Shown here: one piece after another, positions 48,701 to 56,737 of the stretch
How the letters are laid out: the number at the start of each line of letters is the position of its first letter
How positions within the stretch are numbered: position 1 is the stretch's first letter
Assembly: GCF_024753255.1 (NCBI RefSeq)
Contig: NZ_JANUHA010000014.1
Span: 1 to 64,000, forward strand
Length of the DNA: 64,000 nt
Direction: 5' to 3'
Source: Massilia agri
GTDB taxonomy: Bacteria > Pseudomonadota > Gammaproteobacteria > Burkholderiales > Burkholderiaceae_D
Position numbers and translations under genes: made by a program
Notes under the pieces: generated by a model
The model's database searches: none
Told to the model about the DNA's origin: nothing
What the model saw: the letters and a program-made list of their open reading frames with translations, nothing else

Positions 48701-48807
48701 TTCACGGTGCCGGTAAAGCTCTTGTGCAAGTACATGGCCGTATCGGCGCGCGCCGGCACGGCGACGAGCAGAACCAGCGCCCAGAAAGCCAGCAGGACCT
48801 TCTTCAT
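45778..48807 (-). CDS. mshQ: MshQ-like secreted protein (DUF6701 family)
   Basis: A 1009-residue exported protein. After a Sec signal peptide (KKVLLAFWALVLLVAVPARA) comes an N-terminal beta domain (about 25-290), then a DUF11-type Ig-like repeat (AVATYTATVTNNGPGTEKG, about 325-420), and a long C-terminal region of the DUF6701 family, the usual end part of MshQ (FYPAAFKTD, QPFTARITALDENGSE, and the ending PEWLPSMYGQITIGAYRSPV). In Vibrio the N-terminal part of MshQ has a LamG-type domain; that seems replaced here. The C-terminus ends YIREVY. It starts 4 bp inside mshP and is the last gene of the pilin block. Confidence 0.86.
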   Translation of the reverse strand: MKKVLLAFWALVLLVAVPARADTAMYLHKSFTGTVNFAGTQVTIRDRGKNASPCSVYGEKVGQSANLTLPSEASVVSAHLYWAGSGSADATVAINSKSVTAPSSRIYTSATIGGGFNYFSAAADVTDIVKLKGGGTYTFSGLRVSNGSPWCERSAVLGGYALVVIYSQKNETYRTLNLYEGFRAMLNSEVRLDMANFRVPDNVSSSSVGRFGHLVWEGDSDIAQNGESLTFYNFSLTQSTYGPSGNNFNSRSSVNADANSLGIDFDAYSMTGWPAGLTSVSALFRTGGDLVMLNAALLAVPNTPAADLTVDLVRTTDLRPGAVATYTATVTNNGPGTEKGPFKINLTLPAGLSYNSFSGTNWSCTGSGTAATCTYSGALDMGAKTVLTLKATVASNASGSKTTTVTVVGNNDPVSDNNQRSETGTVGSASSGSYVYTSEECTVGELVGNDVGCPLFDGPIVAGNTAKIWITAIDANNKARAPNGSVTLYAAAGCVNPAGPGTVEPTVSGIKLPACAPDATVAASTTSDAKLWKGFPLTYQAGKASLGYDLQYLDVGSVKLYLSTGGTASTGARSFTQFVSMPASLKLTIKNADGAVNTGAVGLSGAGFARAGERFTIQVDAMSSTSQRLPGFGTETGTGRPVLTNEIMKRLDAYTGTDKEPWAGLGGEYPGSGAFIGSDFYWSDIGSFNLKVSLNDYLGEKPAAIGTQDVGRFYPAAFKTDAGPGFACLARMNCPSVGLASISDAVYSMQPFTARITALDENGSELKYFDTAAIPSLVPKLTLSAVDAPGSGVAFGTKFLPGLVDTPGAATTRTVQFGLGNPFNADTEKTGWAAPTAVYLRATAVDNRMGVKLNVSSVQSEVAESQEGGIMVINGRLAIDNVIGSELLKTPIPMRAQYWTGKSWENNTSLKSNEVLKTDQAMFSGCPNRLSVMSASGGRVCDTTLVKTSSPGELSLVSGGTRFMLAPLGAGRYGSFRIKMKSPEWLPSMYGQITIGAYRSPVIYIREVY

Positions 48808-49271
48808 ACCTGCACCTCCAGGCGGCGCTGGACGAAGTCGGGGCTGGCGCCGGCCTGGCCATCGCAACGACCGCCGCTCGGCTGGTTGCAGGCGACCGAC
48901 TCGATGCGCCAGCGCGTGGTGTTGGCATTGCTGCCGTTGGCGTCCGGCGGCCCGCTGATCACGGTACAGGTGACCGTCACCGTGAAGTTGCCGAGCACGC
49001 TGTCGAGGGGCAGCGCGAAAGAGGTGCTGGCGCAGTTATTGTTGCGCAGTTGCTGGAACAGGCCCCATTCGATGCCCGCCCGCGCCGCCTGGTAGGCGCG
49101 CGCGCCGTCGAGGTCTAGGCTCGATCCGGCCTGCTGCGCGGTGAAGATGCGCACGGCCGCGACACCCAGGCCCGCCAGGACGACCAGCAGGAAGACCGCG
49201 GTGATCAGGCCGATGCCGGCGCTGCGCAGCAGGCGGCGCGGATGGAAGGAAGAACGGACAGGGACGGACAT
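48804..49271 (-). CDS. mshP: MSHA minor pilin-like protein MshP
   Basis: A 155-residue protein with a type IV prepilin-like start: RSAGIGLITAVFLLVVLAGLGVAA. The +5 glutamate found in ordinary pilins is lacking, as in PilX/GspK-type minor pilins that cap the fibre tip. The end has an immunity of Cys residues (NNNCAS, VTCTV, VACNQPSGGRC) that could form disulfides. It starts 5 bp after mshO and overlaps mshQ. Confidence 0.85.
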   Translation of the reverse strand: MSVPVRSSFHPRRLLRSAGIGLITAVFLLVVLAGLGVAAVRIFTAQQAGSSLDLDGARAYQAARAGIEWGLFQQLRNNNCASTSFALPLDSVLGNFTVTVTCTVISGPPDANGSNANTTRWRIESVACNQPSGGRCDGQAGASPDFVQRRLEVQV

Positions 49272-49276
49272 GGCGT

Positions 49277-50161
49277 TCACGGCGTGTTGTCGACGTGGAC
49301 CTGGTGCACCAGGCTCACCACGCCATCGCCGCCGCGCGGACGCAGCGACAGGTTGAGGATGACCAGTGCGCTGGCGCGTGTGGCGGCGGTCCCGTACTGG
49401 AATACGTTGTTGCAGTTGGCCACGCGGCTCGCGATCACGGCCTGGCGCGGGCTGCCCTGGGGAGGAAACAGCGGCGCTGCGCTGATGTCGTAGTCCCAGT
49501 AGCGCACCAGGCCGACGCTGCCGTCCCGCAGGCGCGTGCACTGGTAGGTCACCGGCGTGGTGACCACCTGGAAGCGGCGGTTGGGCGACACCATCGTCAC
49601 CTCCTGCATGGCGAAGGCATTGCTCTCCAGGGTCACGATGGGCATCGGGCCGGACGGATTCGCGACCGCCTCGACCCGGGCGATATTGGTGTTCGCGCCG
49701 CCGCTGCGAAAGCCGTAGGCGTCCGACGGGACGATGCCGTCGCCCAGGTTGTAGACGACGATGTAGTTGCCGCGCTCGATCGGGCGCATGGTGCCGCCGA
49801 TGACGGCGAAGCTGCGCTGGTTTGGATCGTCGAAGTCGAGGAAGGGCAAGCCGGGCACGTCGTCGTCGACCGACAGGTAGCGTCCGCCGGTCGAGGTGAG
49901 CAGGAATTCGATGGCGCTTCCGTCGGCCGCGACGCGCACGCTGTTCGGCAGCGCCAGGCGCAGGTCGCGCGCCATGCGGCGCAGCGCCAGGTCGGCTTCG
50001 TCCGAAACGGAGGCACGCTCGGCGCTTTCCGTGTAGCCGATCACGGGCGCGCGAATGAACACGGCGACGATGCCGGCGACGACGCCGATGATGACGATCA
50101 CGAGGATCGCCTCGACCAGGGTGAAGCCGCGGCTGGCGCGGTGGCGCGGTAGAGGGCTCAT
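49277..50161 (-). CDS. mshO: MSHA minor prepilin MshO
   Basis: A 294-residue prepilin: leader ending RASRG, then FTLVEAILVIVIIGVVAGIVA with the +5 Glu. The long globular part (RRMARDLRLALPNSVRV, VTYQCTRLRDGSVGLVRYW) is typical of MshO, which resembles PilW. It overlaps the mshD stop by 4 bp. Confidence 0.9.
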   Translation of the reverse strand: MSPLPRHRASRGFTLVEAILVIVIIGVVAGIVAVFIRAPVIGYTESAERASVSDEADLALRRMARDLRLALPNSVRVAADGSAIEFLLTSTGGRYLSVDDDVPGLPFLDFDDPNQRSFAVIGGTMRPIERGNYIVVYNLGDGIVPSDAYGFRSGGANTNIARVEAVANPSGPMPIVTLESNAFAMQEVTMVSPNRRFQVVTTPVTYQCTRLRDGSVGLVRYWDYDISAAPLFPPQGSPRQAVIASRVANCNNVFQYGTAATRASALVILNLSLRPRGGDGVVSLVHQVHVDNTP

Positions 50162-50742
50162 GGGAAGTTCGGCGCGTAGCGCGTGCGGAAGCCGTCCAGC
50201 ACCACCTGCTCGCTGCCGTAGCTGACGGTGACCCGGATACGCAAAACCTCGGTGTCCGCATTGGCGCCCGCCGCGCCGATGCCGCCCAGGACCTGCGGCG
50301 TGATCGTCACGCTGGCCGCGTAGCCGCTCGCCGGCATCGGGTTGCCGTTGGCGTCGCTCAGCTGCCCGTTCAGGTCGAAGGCCGCAGTAGGCTTGTTGGC
50401 CGCCGGGACGTAGTCGTTGATGTTGTCGTGCGGCCGGCTCGTGCCTTCGGCGCCCCAGTTCTCGGCCAGGCCATTCTCGCACGCGGCGGCATTGGCGGCG
50501 GTGTCGACGTTGCCGGCGGTCGGCTGGCAGAAGGTGAACTTGGCGAGCTGCACTTCTTCCAGCAGGCCCTCCGCAATCATCAGGGCCTGTTTGCGGCGCA
50601 GCGGATCGGCGCTGTTCTTGGTCGTCATCGACAGCACGCCGAGCACCGCCATCACGGCGACGCCGACGATGACGATGAAGATGATCAGTTCGATCAGGGT
50701 CACGCCGCCCTGCCCGCGCGCACATGGGCGCTTACTGGACAT
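50158..50742 (-). CDS. mshD: MSHA minor prepilin MshD
   Basis: A 194-residue prepilin with the leader RGQGG and a Val at +1 (VTLIELIIFIVIVGVAVMAV) instead of Phe; the +5 Glu is kept. This resembles PilV-like minor pilins. It starts 11 bp inside the end of mshC and overlaps mshO. Confidence 0.9.
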   Translation of the reverse strand: MSSKRPCARGQGGVTLIELIIFIVIVGVAVMAVLGVLSMTTKNSADPLRRKQALMIAEGLLEEVQLAKFTFCQPTAGNVDTAANAAACENGLAENWGAEGTSRPHDNINDYVPAANKPTAAFDLNGQLSDANGNPMPASGYAASVTITPQVLGGIGAAGANADTEVLRIRVTVSYGSEQVVLDGFRTRYAPNFP

Positions 50743-51301
50743 AGCCGGTCTCCTCGGTCACGAAGACGCTCGCGGTATCCCTGCCGCCGCTGATGGTGAG
50801 GGCCAGCCCACCCGGGACGGTCCCGGGCAGCACAGGCCGGCCGAGCGCATCGAACATCAGCCAGTCCGGCGAAGGGGACGCGGTCCAGGAAATGCCGGAT
50901 GGCTTGCCCAGGCAGTACCAGTTGCCGCTGCCGCACTGGCTCCGGGTGGCGTCGTCGCCGGCCGAGAAACCACCGGGGATGGCAACCTGCCTGTCGGCGC
51001 TGCATCCGCTCGACGGCATCGCGTGGCACAGCGAGATGCGGCTGTCCTCGAAGCGCACGAAGACGGGCGTGTTTCGGGCAATGGCTGCCTTTTGCGCGTA
51101 GCGCAGCATGGCGCGTACTTGCTCGGCATAGGTGGGCACTTCGAAAGCGGGACGGTCGACGAAGCGGCTGGCGCCGATGGCGGCAAGGATGCCGATCAGG
51201 ATCATCACCACGACCAGCTCCACCATGGTGAAGCCACGGGAACGGGGAATTGTGAGACGGCCGGGTACTCCCACCGGCTGGGAAGAAATCGAGCCTGACA
51301 C
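50732..51301 (-). CDS. mshC: MSHA minor prepilin MshC (GspH-like)
   Basis: A 189-residue prepilin with a long leader (about 23 residues) ending RSRG, followed by FTMVELVVVMILIGILAAIGA with the +5 Glu. The globular part fits the GspH/FimT fold (YAEQVRAMLRYAQKAAIARN). The start is a GTG at 51301 without a clear ribosome site, so it is uncertain. Overlaps mshD. Confidence 0.88.
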   Translation of the reverse strand: MSGSISSQPVGVPGRLTIPRSRGFTMVELVVVMILIGILAAIGASRFVDRPAFEVPTYAEQVRAMLRYAQKAAIARNTPVFVRFEDSRISLCHAMPSSGCSADRQVAIPGGFSAGDDATRSQCGSGNWYCLGKPSGISWTASPSPDWLMFDALGRPVLPGTVPGGLALTISGGRDTASVFVTEETGYVQ

Positions 51302-51309
51302 TACGAGAG

Positions 51310-51795
51310 CTAGTTGCAGTTGTAGATTGCCGCGCCTTCCGTGATGCGTGGCGCACCGCCCGCGACGGTGGGCGGCTTGTAGCTGACGAAGCAGCGGCCG
51401 GCATTGGCCGCTGCCACGCCTTTCGGACTCACCTTCAGTTCGCCTTTGTCGGTCTCGAGCGTGTAGTCATCTTCCGAAATGCCGGCGAGTTGTGCAAACT
51501 TGCGTGCATCCGCATCGGTACCAGAAGCTGGGAAGCCATTGGTCAGCACGACTTTCACACCTTCGGTAGTGACGCTTGTGGCGCTTGGATTGAGCAGTGC
51601 ATAGGCATGGGCCATGCCGGCCGTGGAACTGATTGCACCTTTTGCTGCCTTCAGGGTCGCTGCCCGGGCGTCGCCGCCCAGGTCCGCGAATTTCGGCAGC
51701 GCCGTCGCTGCCAGGATCCCGAGGATCACGATCACGACGATCAGTTCGATCAGCGTGAAGCCACCCTGGCCAGAGCGATGAGTGCGCATGGGCAT
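51310..51795 (-). CDS. MSHA pilin paralogue (MshB/MshA-like)
   Basis: A 161-residue pilin-type protein: leader ending SGQGG, then [28 protein letters not shown]. The first 45 mature residues are nearly identical to those of the next upstream pilin at 52290, and the end holds one likely disulfide pair (AGRCFVSY and YNC). It could be the minor subunit MshB or a second major pilin. ATG 51795 was chosen; a GTG one codon earlier and an ATG two codons later are alternatives. Confidence 0.88.
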   Translation of the reverse strand: MPMRTHRSGQGGFTLIELIVVIVILGILAATALPKFADLGGDARAATLKAAKGAISSTAGMAHAYALLNPSATSVTTEGVKVVLTNGFPASGTDADARKFAQLAGISEDDYTLETDKGELKVSPKGVAAANAGRCFVSYKPPTVAGGAPRITEGAAIYNCN

Positions 51796-51828
51796 CACGT
51801 GTCCATCAGGTCTGGGTGGCGGTAGCGA

Positions 51829-52290
51829 TCAGCTGCAGTCGGTGTTCTTTTCGACGATGGTCGGTGCGTTGTTTGCAGCGCTCGGCGCGGTGTACACGAC
51901 CTGGCAGTCGGTCTTGGTCTTGACGCCCTTCGGGCTCAGGGTCAGGGAAGTCGCGGTCGAAGCGAGGTCGTAGTCGGCGTCGCTGATGCCTGCCACCGCA
52001 GCCAGTTCAGTGCCGACAGCCGGATAGCCGAACTTCGCATTGACTTCAACGCCTTCCAGGATGATCTTGCCATCGGTCACACCCTTGATCAGGGCCTGTG
52101 CATGCACCAGCGACGAAGCCGATGCGATCGCACCTTTCGCGCCCTTCAGGCTGGCCTTGCGTGCGTCATTGCCCAGGTCGGCGAACTTCGGCAGCGCGGT
52201 AGCTGCCAGGATGCCCAGGATGACGATCACGACGATCAGTTCGATCAGGGTGAAACCGCCCTGCTGGCCGGCCTTGAAATTCTTGTTCAT
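51829..52290 (-). CDS. mshA: MSHA major pilin subunit MshA
   Basis: A 153-residue type IV prepilin: short leader MNKNFKAGQQGG, then [28 protein letters not shown] with the +5 Glu. The globular end shows SPKGVKTKTDCQVVY and a final Cys (NTDCS) for the C-terminal disulfide loop. GGAGAG stands before the ATG. Its position next to a paralogue suggests that this is the main fibre subunit. Confidence 0.9.
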   Translation of the reverse strand: MNKNFKAGQQGGFTLIELIVVIVILGILAATALPKFADLGNDARKASLKGAKGAIASASSLVHAQALIKGVTDGKIILEGVEVNAKFGYPAVGTELAAVAGISDADYDLASTATSLTLSPKGVKTKTDCQVVYTAPSAANNAPTIVEKNTDCS

Positions 52291-52333
52291 GAAGCTCTCT
52301 CCGTTAAGAAGTAATGTTGCGGAAACCCGCGTT

Positions 52334-52846
52334 CTAGTGGTCAGTGGATGCAGGCTTCCCAGTCATCTGGGTAAGCGTGATTCCTCGTTCAGCCTCCCTC
52401 CGTTCACCAGTGCTGGTCGGATCAGGCTCACGCGATAATTCTACCTTGAACTTCAGCAATTTCGGTATCTCTGAGGAAAAAGTGTCGCGATACGGCACAA
52501 AATTGACGGTACGATCAGAGGGGTCGAAATACCAGTGGCCGTCCTTCACCAGACCGGCGCGTGGGCGATAGTATTCCCCTTGATAGTTAGCCGGAAGGCG
52601 CCCCAGCCAGCGGAAGGGATTTTCCTGATGCAGGGTGCTCAATCCGGCCTGATCCCCCGCGCCCTGCAACTGGGCCGCACGCACCGCCATCGCAGTCCGC
52701 ATGGCGCTTACCAAGCCTTGCGCAGCCACCCGCTGGGATTCCCGCTGATACTCCGCGAGGTGCAGCAGCAGCCCGCAGACCAGCACGGCGCAAAGCGACA
52801 TGCACACCGCGAACTCCAGCAGCGTGAATCCGCGCGAACGCATCAT
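52334..52846 (-). CDS. Prepilin-type protein in the MshF position
   Basis: A 170-residue protein starting MMRSRG followed by FTLLEFAVCMSLCAVLVCGLLL, a prepilin-like N-terminus with Glu at +5. It lies between mshG and mshA, where Vibrio has mshF; sequence similarity to MshF is not obvious by eye. The gene starts within the mshG stop (AATGATG), with GGAGGG upstream. Confidence 0.78.
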   Translation of the reverse strand: MMRSRGFTLLEFAVCMSLCAVLVCGLLLHLAEYQRESQRVAAQGLVSAMRTAMAVRAAQLQGAGDQAGLSTLHQENPFRWLGRLPANYQGEYYRPRAGLVKDGHWYFDPSDRTVNFVPYRDTFSSEIPKLLKFKVELSREPDPTSTGERREAERGITLTQMTGKPASTDH

Positions 52847-54084
52847 TTCCCTCCGTGCAGCGCGGCCTGGCCGAGGTCCCAGATCGGCAGGAAGATGCCG
52901 AGCGCCAGGATCAGGACCATCACACCCAGGAAGGTGATCAGGATCGGTTCGATCTGGCTCGACAGCGTCTTCAGCTCGTAATCCACTTCGCGCTCGTACA
53001 TCTGCGCGATTTCGTCCATCAACTCGTCCAGCGAGCCGGATTCCTCGCCCACCGCGATCATCTGCAGCACGATCGGCGTGAAGACGTTGGCGGCCATCGA
53101 GGTACGCAGGATGCTCTCGCCACGCTCCACGCCATCGCGCATCTGCTCGATGCGGGAGGCCAGGTAGGTGTTGTCGGCAGTCTGGGACACCACGGTCAGG
53201 GCCTGCACGATCGGCACGCCGCTGCGCATCGACAGCGAAAAGCTGCGCGCGAAACGGGCCATGGTCGCCTTGTGAATGATCTTGCCGGCGATCGGCAGCC
53301 GCAGCTTGTAGCGGTCCCAGGCCAGCCGTCCCTTGACGGTGGCGGTCCAGCGGATGAAGCCGACCACCGCGGCGACCGTCGTGCCGGCCATCAGCGGCCA
53401 GTAATCGACCGTGAACTTCGAGGTCCCGATCAGGATGCGCGTCATCAGGGGCAATTCGGCCCCGAACTGCTTGAACACCGAGCTGAAACTCGGGATCACG
53501 AACACGTTCACGATCACCATGGCGATGATCATGGCGATGATGACGAAACTCGGGTAGCGCAGCGCGGTCTTCACGCGTTCGCGCATGTCGCGGTCGAATT
53601 CCAGGTGATCGAACAGGCGCAGGAACACTTCCTCCAGGCGGCCGGTCATCTCGCCCACCTTCACCATCGACAGGTAGAAGGTATTGAAGACGAGCGGATG
53701 CCGCGCCATCGCGACGGACAGCTCGCGGCCCGAGTCGAGCGATTCGCGCAGGTCCTTGATCACCTTGGCGAAGGACTTGTTGATCGCCGATTCCTGCAGG
53801 CCGGCCAGGCCGCGCATGATCGGCACACCGGATTTGAGCAGGGTGTAGATCTGGCGGCTGAAGAGCTGCACGTCCATCGACGTGACCTTCTTGGTCGTCA
53901 GGCGCGCCCACAGGCCCTCTTCCCCATCCCTGGAGGCCGGGCCCTTCTTGCTGGGGTTGATCTCGATGGGGGTGGCGCCGCTGCCGAACAGCTGGTCGGC
54001 AATCGCGCCACTGTCGACCCCTTCGAGGATCCCGGTGAGCAGCTCGCCGCGCGCATTGCGCGCCTTGTAGGCAAAGTAAGGCAT
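52843..54084 (-). CDS. mshG: MSHA inner-membrane platform protein MshG (PilC/GspF family)
   Basis: A 413-residue polytopic protein of the GspF family with two duplicated GspF domains: the first from QLFSRQIYTLLKSGVPIMRGL (about 75-200), the second from MARFARSFSLSMRSGVPIVQALTVVS (about 275-400). It is the platform onto which pilin subunits are assembled. It starts in the TGATG that overlaps the mshE stop. Confidence 0.95.
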   Translation of the reverse strand: MPYFAYKARNARGELLTGILEGVDSGAIADQLFGSGATPIEINPSKKGPASRDGEEGLWARLTTKKVTSMDVQLFSRQIYTLLKSGVPIMRGLAGLQESAINKSFAKVIKDLRESLDSGRELSVAMARHPLVFNTFYLSMVKVGEMTGRLEEVFLRLFDHLEFDRDMRERVKTALRYPSFVIIAMIIAMVIVNVFVIPSFSSVFKQFGAELPLMTRILIGTSKFTVDYWPLMAGTTVAAVVGFIRWTATVKGRLAWDRYKLRLPIAGKIIHKATMARFARSFSLSMRSGVPIVQALTVVSQTADNTYLASRIEQMRDGVERGESILRTSMAANVFTPIVLQMIAVGEESGSLDELMDEIAQMYEREVDYELKTLSSQIEPILITFLGVMVLILALGIFLPIWDLGQAALHGGK

Positions 54085-55787
54085 CAGTCGTCGAGCTGGT
54101 TACTGATGCGCATCGCCTCGGCGATGGTGGTCCTACCCTGCACCGCCAGGCTCACGCCGTGGCGGCGCAAGGTCTCGCCCTCCATCTCGGCATGCGCCAC
54201 CTTCAGGAAGTGCGAGGGATCCGGGTGGTTCGCGGCCTCGGTGACGGCGCGCGTCATCTCGAGCAGTTCGTAGACGCCGGTACGGCCGCGATAGCCGGTG
54301 CCGTTGCAGTGCGAGCAGCCCTTCCCGTGGAAGAACTGGGTCGACACGGCGCGCTCGCCGAGTTCCTGCAGCACCCAGGTCAGCTCGGCCGGGGTCGGGC
54401 GGTATGCCGTGGTGCAGCTCTCGCAAATCACGCGCACCAGGCGCTGGGCCAGCACGGCCTGCAAGGAACCGCCCACCATATAGCGCGGCACGCCCATGTC
54501 CATCAGGCGCAGCGGGGTCGAAGCGGCGGAGTTGGTGTGCAGGGTGGACAGGACCAGGTGACCGGTCATGGCGGCGCGCAGGCCGATCTGGGCGGTTTCC
54601 TGGTCGCGCATCTCGCCGACCAGCACGATGTCCGGGTCCTGGCGCAGGGCGGAACGCAGCACGCGCGCGAAGGAGAGGTCGATCTTGTCGTTGACCTGCA
54701 CCTGGTTGATGCCGGGCAGGCGGTATTCGACCGGGTCCTCGACGGTGATGAGCTTCTTCTCGACCGAGTTCAGTTCGGACAGCGCGCTGTACAGGGTCGT
54801 GGTCTTGCCGCTACCCGTGGGGCCGGTCACCAGCACCAGGCCGTTGGGCCGCTGGACGATGGCGCGGAAGCGCTCGACGATCCGCGGCGGCATGCCGATC
54901 GCGTCCAGGCGCAGGTTCATGCCGACCTGGCTCAGCAGACGCATGACGACCGACTCGCCGTACTGGGTCGGCATGGTCGAGATACGCACGTCGATGCGCT
55001 GGTTGCGCACTTTCACGGCGAAGCGGCCGTCCTGCGGCAGGCGCTTTTCCGAGATGTCGAGGTCGGCCATCAGCTTCAGGCGCAGCGCCAGCGGCGTCGC
55101 GACCTTGATGTCGGCCTCGGTCTGCAGGTGCAGCACGCCGTCGATGCGGAAGCGGATCGCCAGGCGGCCGTCCTGCGGCTCGATGTGGATGTCCGATGCG
55201 CGCACCTGGGCCGCGTCGTCAAACACCGACTGCAGCAGCTTGACGATCGGCGCCTCTTCCAGGCCCGGGTTGGCGGCCAGGGCGCCGAAGTCGATCGAGG
55301 TGTCGCCGAGGTCCTGCTCGACCTCGCGCGCGAAGTCGGTGATCTGTTCGGTGCGGCGGTAGATGCGGTCGATGGCCCCCAGGACCTCGGTCTCGTTGAC
55401 CACCGCCAGCTCCACCCCTTTTTTCAGCAGGCGCGCGATTTCGTCGTAGGCGAACAGGTCGGTCGGGTCGGACACGCCCACCAGCATGGTCTCGCGGCGG
55501 TCTTCCAGCACCAGCGCACGGAAGCGCCGCGCGGCCGTCTCCGGCAGCAGGCGCACGAGTTCCGCGTTGATGTTGTAGAACTTGAGGGTGATGTAGGGGA
55601 TGTTCAGCTGGCGCGCCAGCGCGCCCGAGATCTGCTCTTCGGTGACGAAGCCGTTCTCGACGAAGACACGGCCCAGCTTGCGCCCGGTGCGCTTCTGGTC
55701 CGCCAGCGCCTGGTTGAGCTGGTCTTCCGACAGCAGCTTCTGCGAGATCAGCACCTCGCCGAGGCGAATTTTTTCCGGCCTTGCCAT
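54084..55787 (-). CDS. mshE: MSHA assembly ATPase MshE (GspE/PilB family)
   Basis: A 567-residue hexameric assembly ATPase. The N-terminal MshEN domain (KIRLGEVLISQKLLSEDQLN) is a c-di-GMP-binding module in Vibrio and Pseudomonas relatives; its repeat RLGEVLISQ / QLNQALADQKRTGRKLGRVFV looks well kept here. The C-terminal part has Walker A GPTGSGKTTTLY, Walker B and the tetracysteine zinc site (CESC and CSHC). AAGGGA stands 6-7 bases before the ATG at 55787. It is the first gene of the locus; a link from c-di-GMP to pilus extension is inferred. Confidence 0.95.
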   Translation of the reverse strand: MARPEKIRLGEVLISQKLLSEDQLNQALADQKRTGRKLGRVFVENGFVTEEQISGALARQLNIPYITLKFYNINAELVRLLPETAARRFRALVLEDRRETMLVGVSDPTDLFAYDEIARLLKKGVELAVVNETEVLGAIDRIYRRTEQITDFAREVEQDLGDTSIDFGALAANPGLEEAPIVKLLQSVFDDAAQVRASDIHIEPQDGRLAIRFRIDGVLHLQTEADIKVATPLALRLKLMADLDISEKRLPQDGRFAVKVRNQRIDVRISTMPTQYGESVVMRLLSQVGMNLRLDAIGMPPRIVERFRAIVQRPNGLVLVTGPTGSGKTTTLYSALSELNSVEKKLITVEDPVEYRLPGINQVQVNDKIDLSFARVLRSALRQDPDIVLVGEMRDQETAQIGLRAAMTGHLVLSTLHTNSAASTPLRLMDMGVPRYMVGGSLQAVLAQRLVRVICESCTTAYRPTPAELTWVLQELGERAVSTQFFHGKGCSHCNGTGYRGRTGVYELLEMTRAVTEAANHPDPSHFLKVAHAEMEGETLRRHGVSLAVQGRTTIAEAMRISNQLDD

Positions 55788-55952
55788 GAACATCCCTTTT
55801 GGTTATATCTTGCAGTAAACATTTTATGCCAGAACCCACTGAAATTGACTGGGGGAATTAGCTCTTCATAGGCAAAGTGTCGCCGTTTCGCCTCGACGAA
55901 ATGGCATCGCGGTGTAAGATGGGCAAGCCCTCCCTTTGCAACAAGGATTTCG

Positions 55953-56654
55953 ATGAGCGAACCAGCACAGCGCCGCCGCGTCTACCTGATGCGGCACGGC
56001 AGCGTCACCTACTTCGACGAGAGCGGCAAGCCTTTCCTGCCCGAGACCGTCCCCCTGAACGAAGATGGCCGCGCGCAGGCCGACGCGGCCGGCCGCGCCT
56101 TCCGCGAATCCGGCGTGCACTTCGACCGCGTCATCGTGTCCGGCCTGCCGCGCACCAGCGAGACGGCGCAGCGCGTACTGCTGGCAAGCGGCCAGGCGAT
56201 CGAAGCGGAGGTATGGCCCGAGCTGCACGAGATTCGCGGCGGCCGCCTGTCCAGCATCCCCGCGAGCGAACTGCGGCGTGCCTTCACCGGCGCCTTCGAG
56301 GGCATGGTCGACGAGGAACAGCGCTTCCTCGGCGGCGAATCGGTGGGCGAGATGATGGACCGGGTCCACCCGGCGATCGCGCGCCTGCGGGCCCAGGAGG
56401 ACTGGGACACGGTACTGCTGGTCCTGCATGGGGGCGTCAACTGCGCGATCCTGTCCCTGGCCCTGACCGGGCAGAGGCTTTTCCTGGGCGGACTGTCGCA
56501 GGCGGCCGGCTGCATCAATGCGCTCGATGTGGGCACAGAGGCTGCCGACTGGGTGGTCCGCTTCGTCAATTACGTCCCCCCTGCCCCGCTGCAGCCGGGT
56601 GCGCGCACCACGACGATGGAGCAGTTGTTCGAGCAATACCGCCGGGGCCGCTGA
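55953..56654 (+). CDS. Histidine phosphatase family protein
   Basis: A 233-residue phosphoglycerate-mutase-like phosphatase. The catalytic motif RHG is at 14-16 (YLMRHGSVT), with the second His in VLHGGVNCAIL and an Arg in GLPRTSETAQ. The substrate is unknown. It stands 83 bp before the APH-type gene on the same strand, and divergent from mshE by 165 bp. It often accompanies such acyl-CoA gene sets, which would suit a partner of phosphorylated acyl substrates, but this is inference. Confidence 0.88.
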   Translation: MSEPAQRRRVYLMRHGSVTYFDESGKPFLPETVPLNEDGRAQADAAGRAFRESGVHFDRVIVSGLPRTSETAQRVLLASGQAIEAEVWPELHEIRGGRLSSIPASELRRAFTGAFEGMVDEEQRFLGGESVGEMMDRVHPAIARLRAQEDWDTVLLVLHGGVNCAILSLALTGQRLFLGGLSQAAGCINALDVGTEAADWVVRFVNYVPPAPLQPGARTTTMEQLFEQYRRGR

Positions 56655-56737
56655 TTTTTTGGCCAGAAATAGCACGCCCGTACATTTTTTGACGGGTTCG
56701 GGCTAGAATGAAGAACAAACACAAGAACGGAGACACC

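Noticed and set aside
45775..49095. A 1106-codon plus-strand frame over mshQ
   Set aside because: It is antisense to a protein with signal peptide and DUF6701 similarity, and its sequence is Arg/His/Ala-rich without domains.
39237..55787. Reading the pilus locus as a type II secretion system
   Set aside because: The secretin, GspE and GspF relatives would fit both, but the MshM-type AAA ATPase, MshN, MshO, MshP, MshQ and the pilin order are MSHA-specific, and no gspC, gspL or gspM is present.
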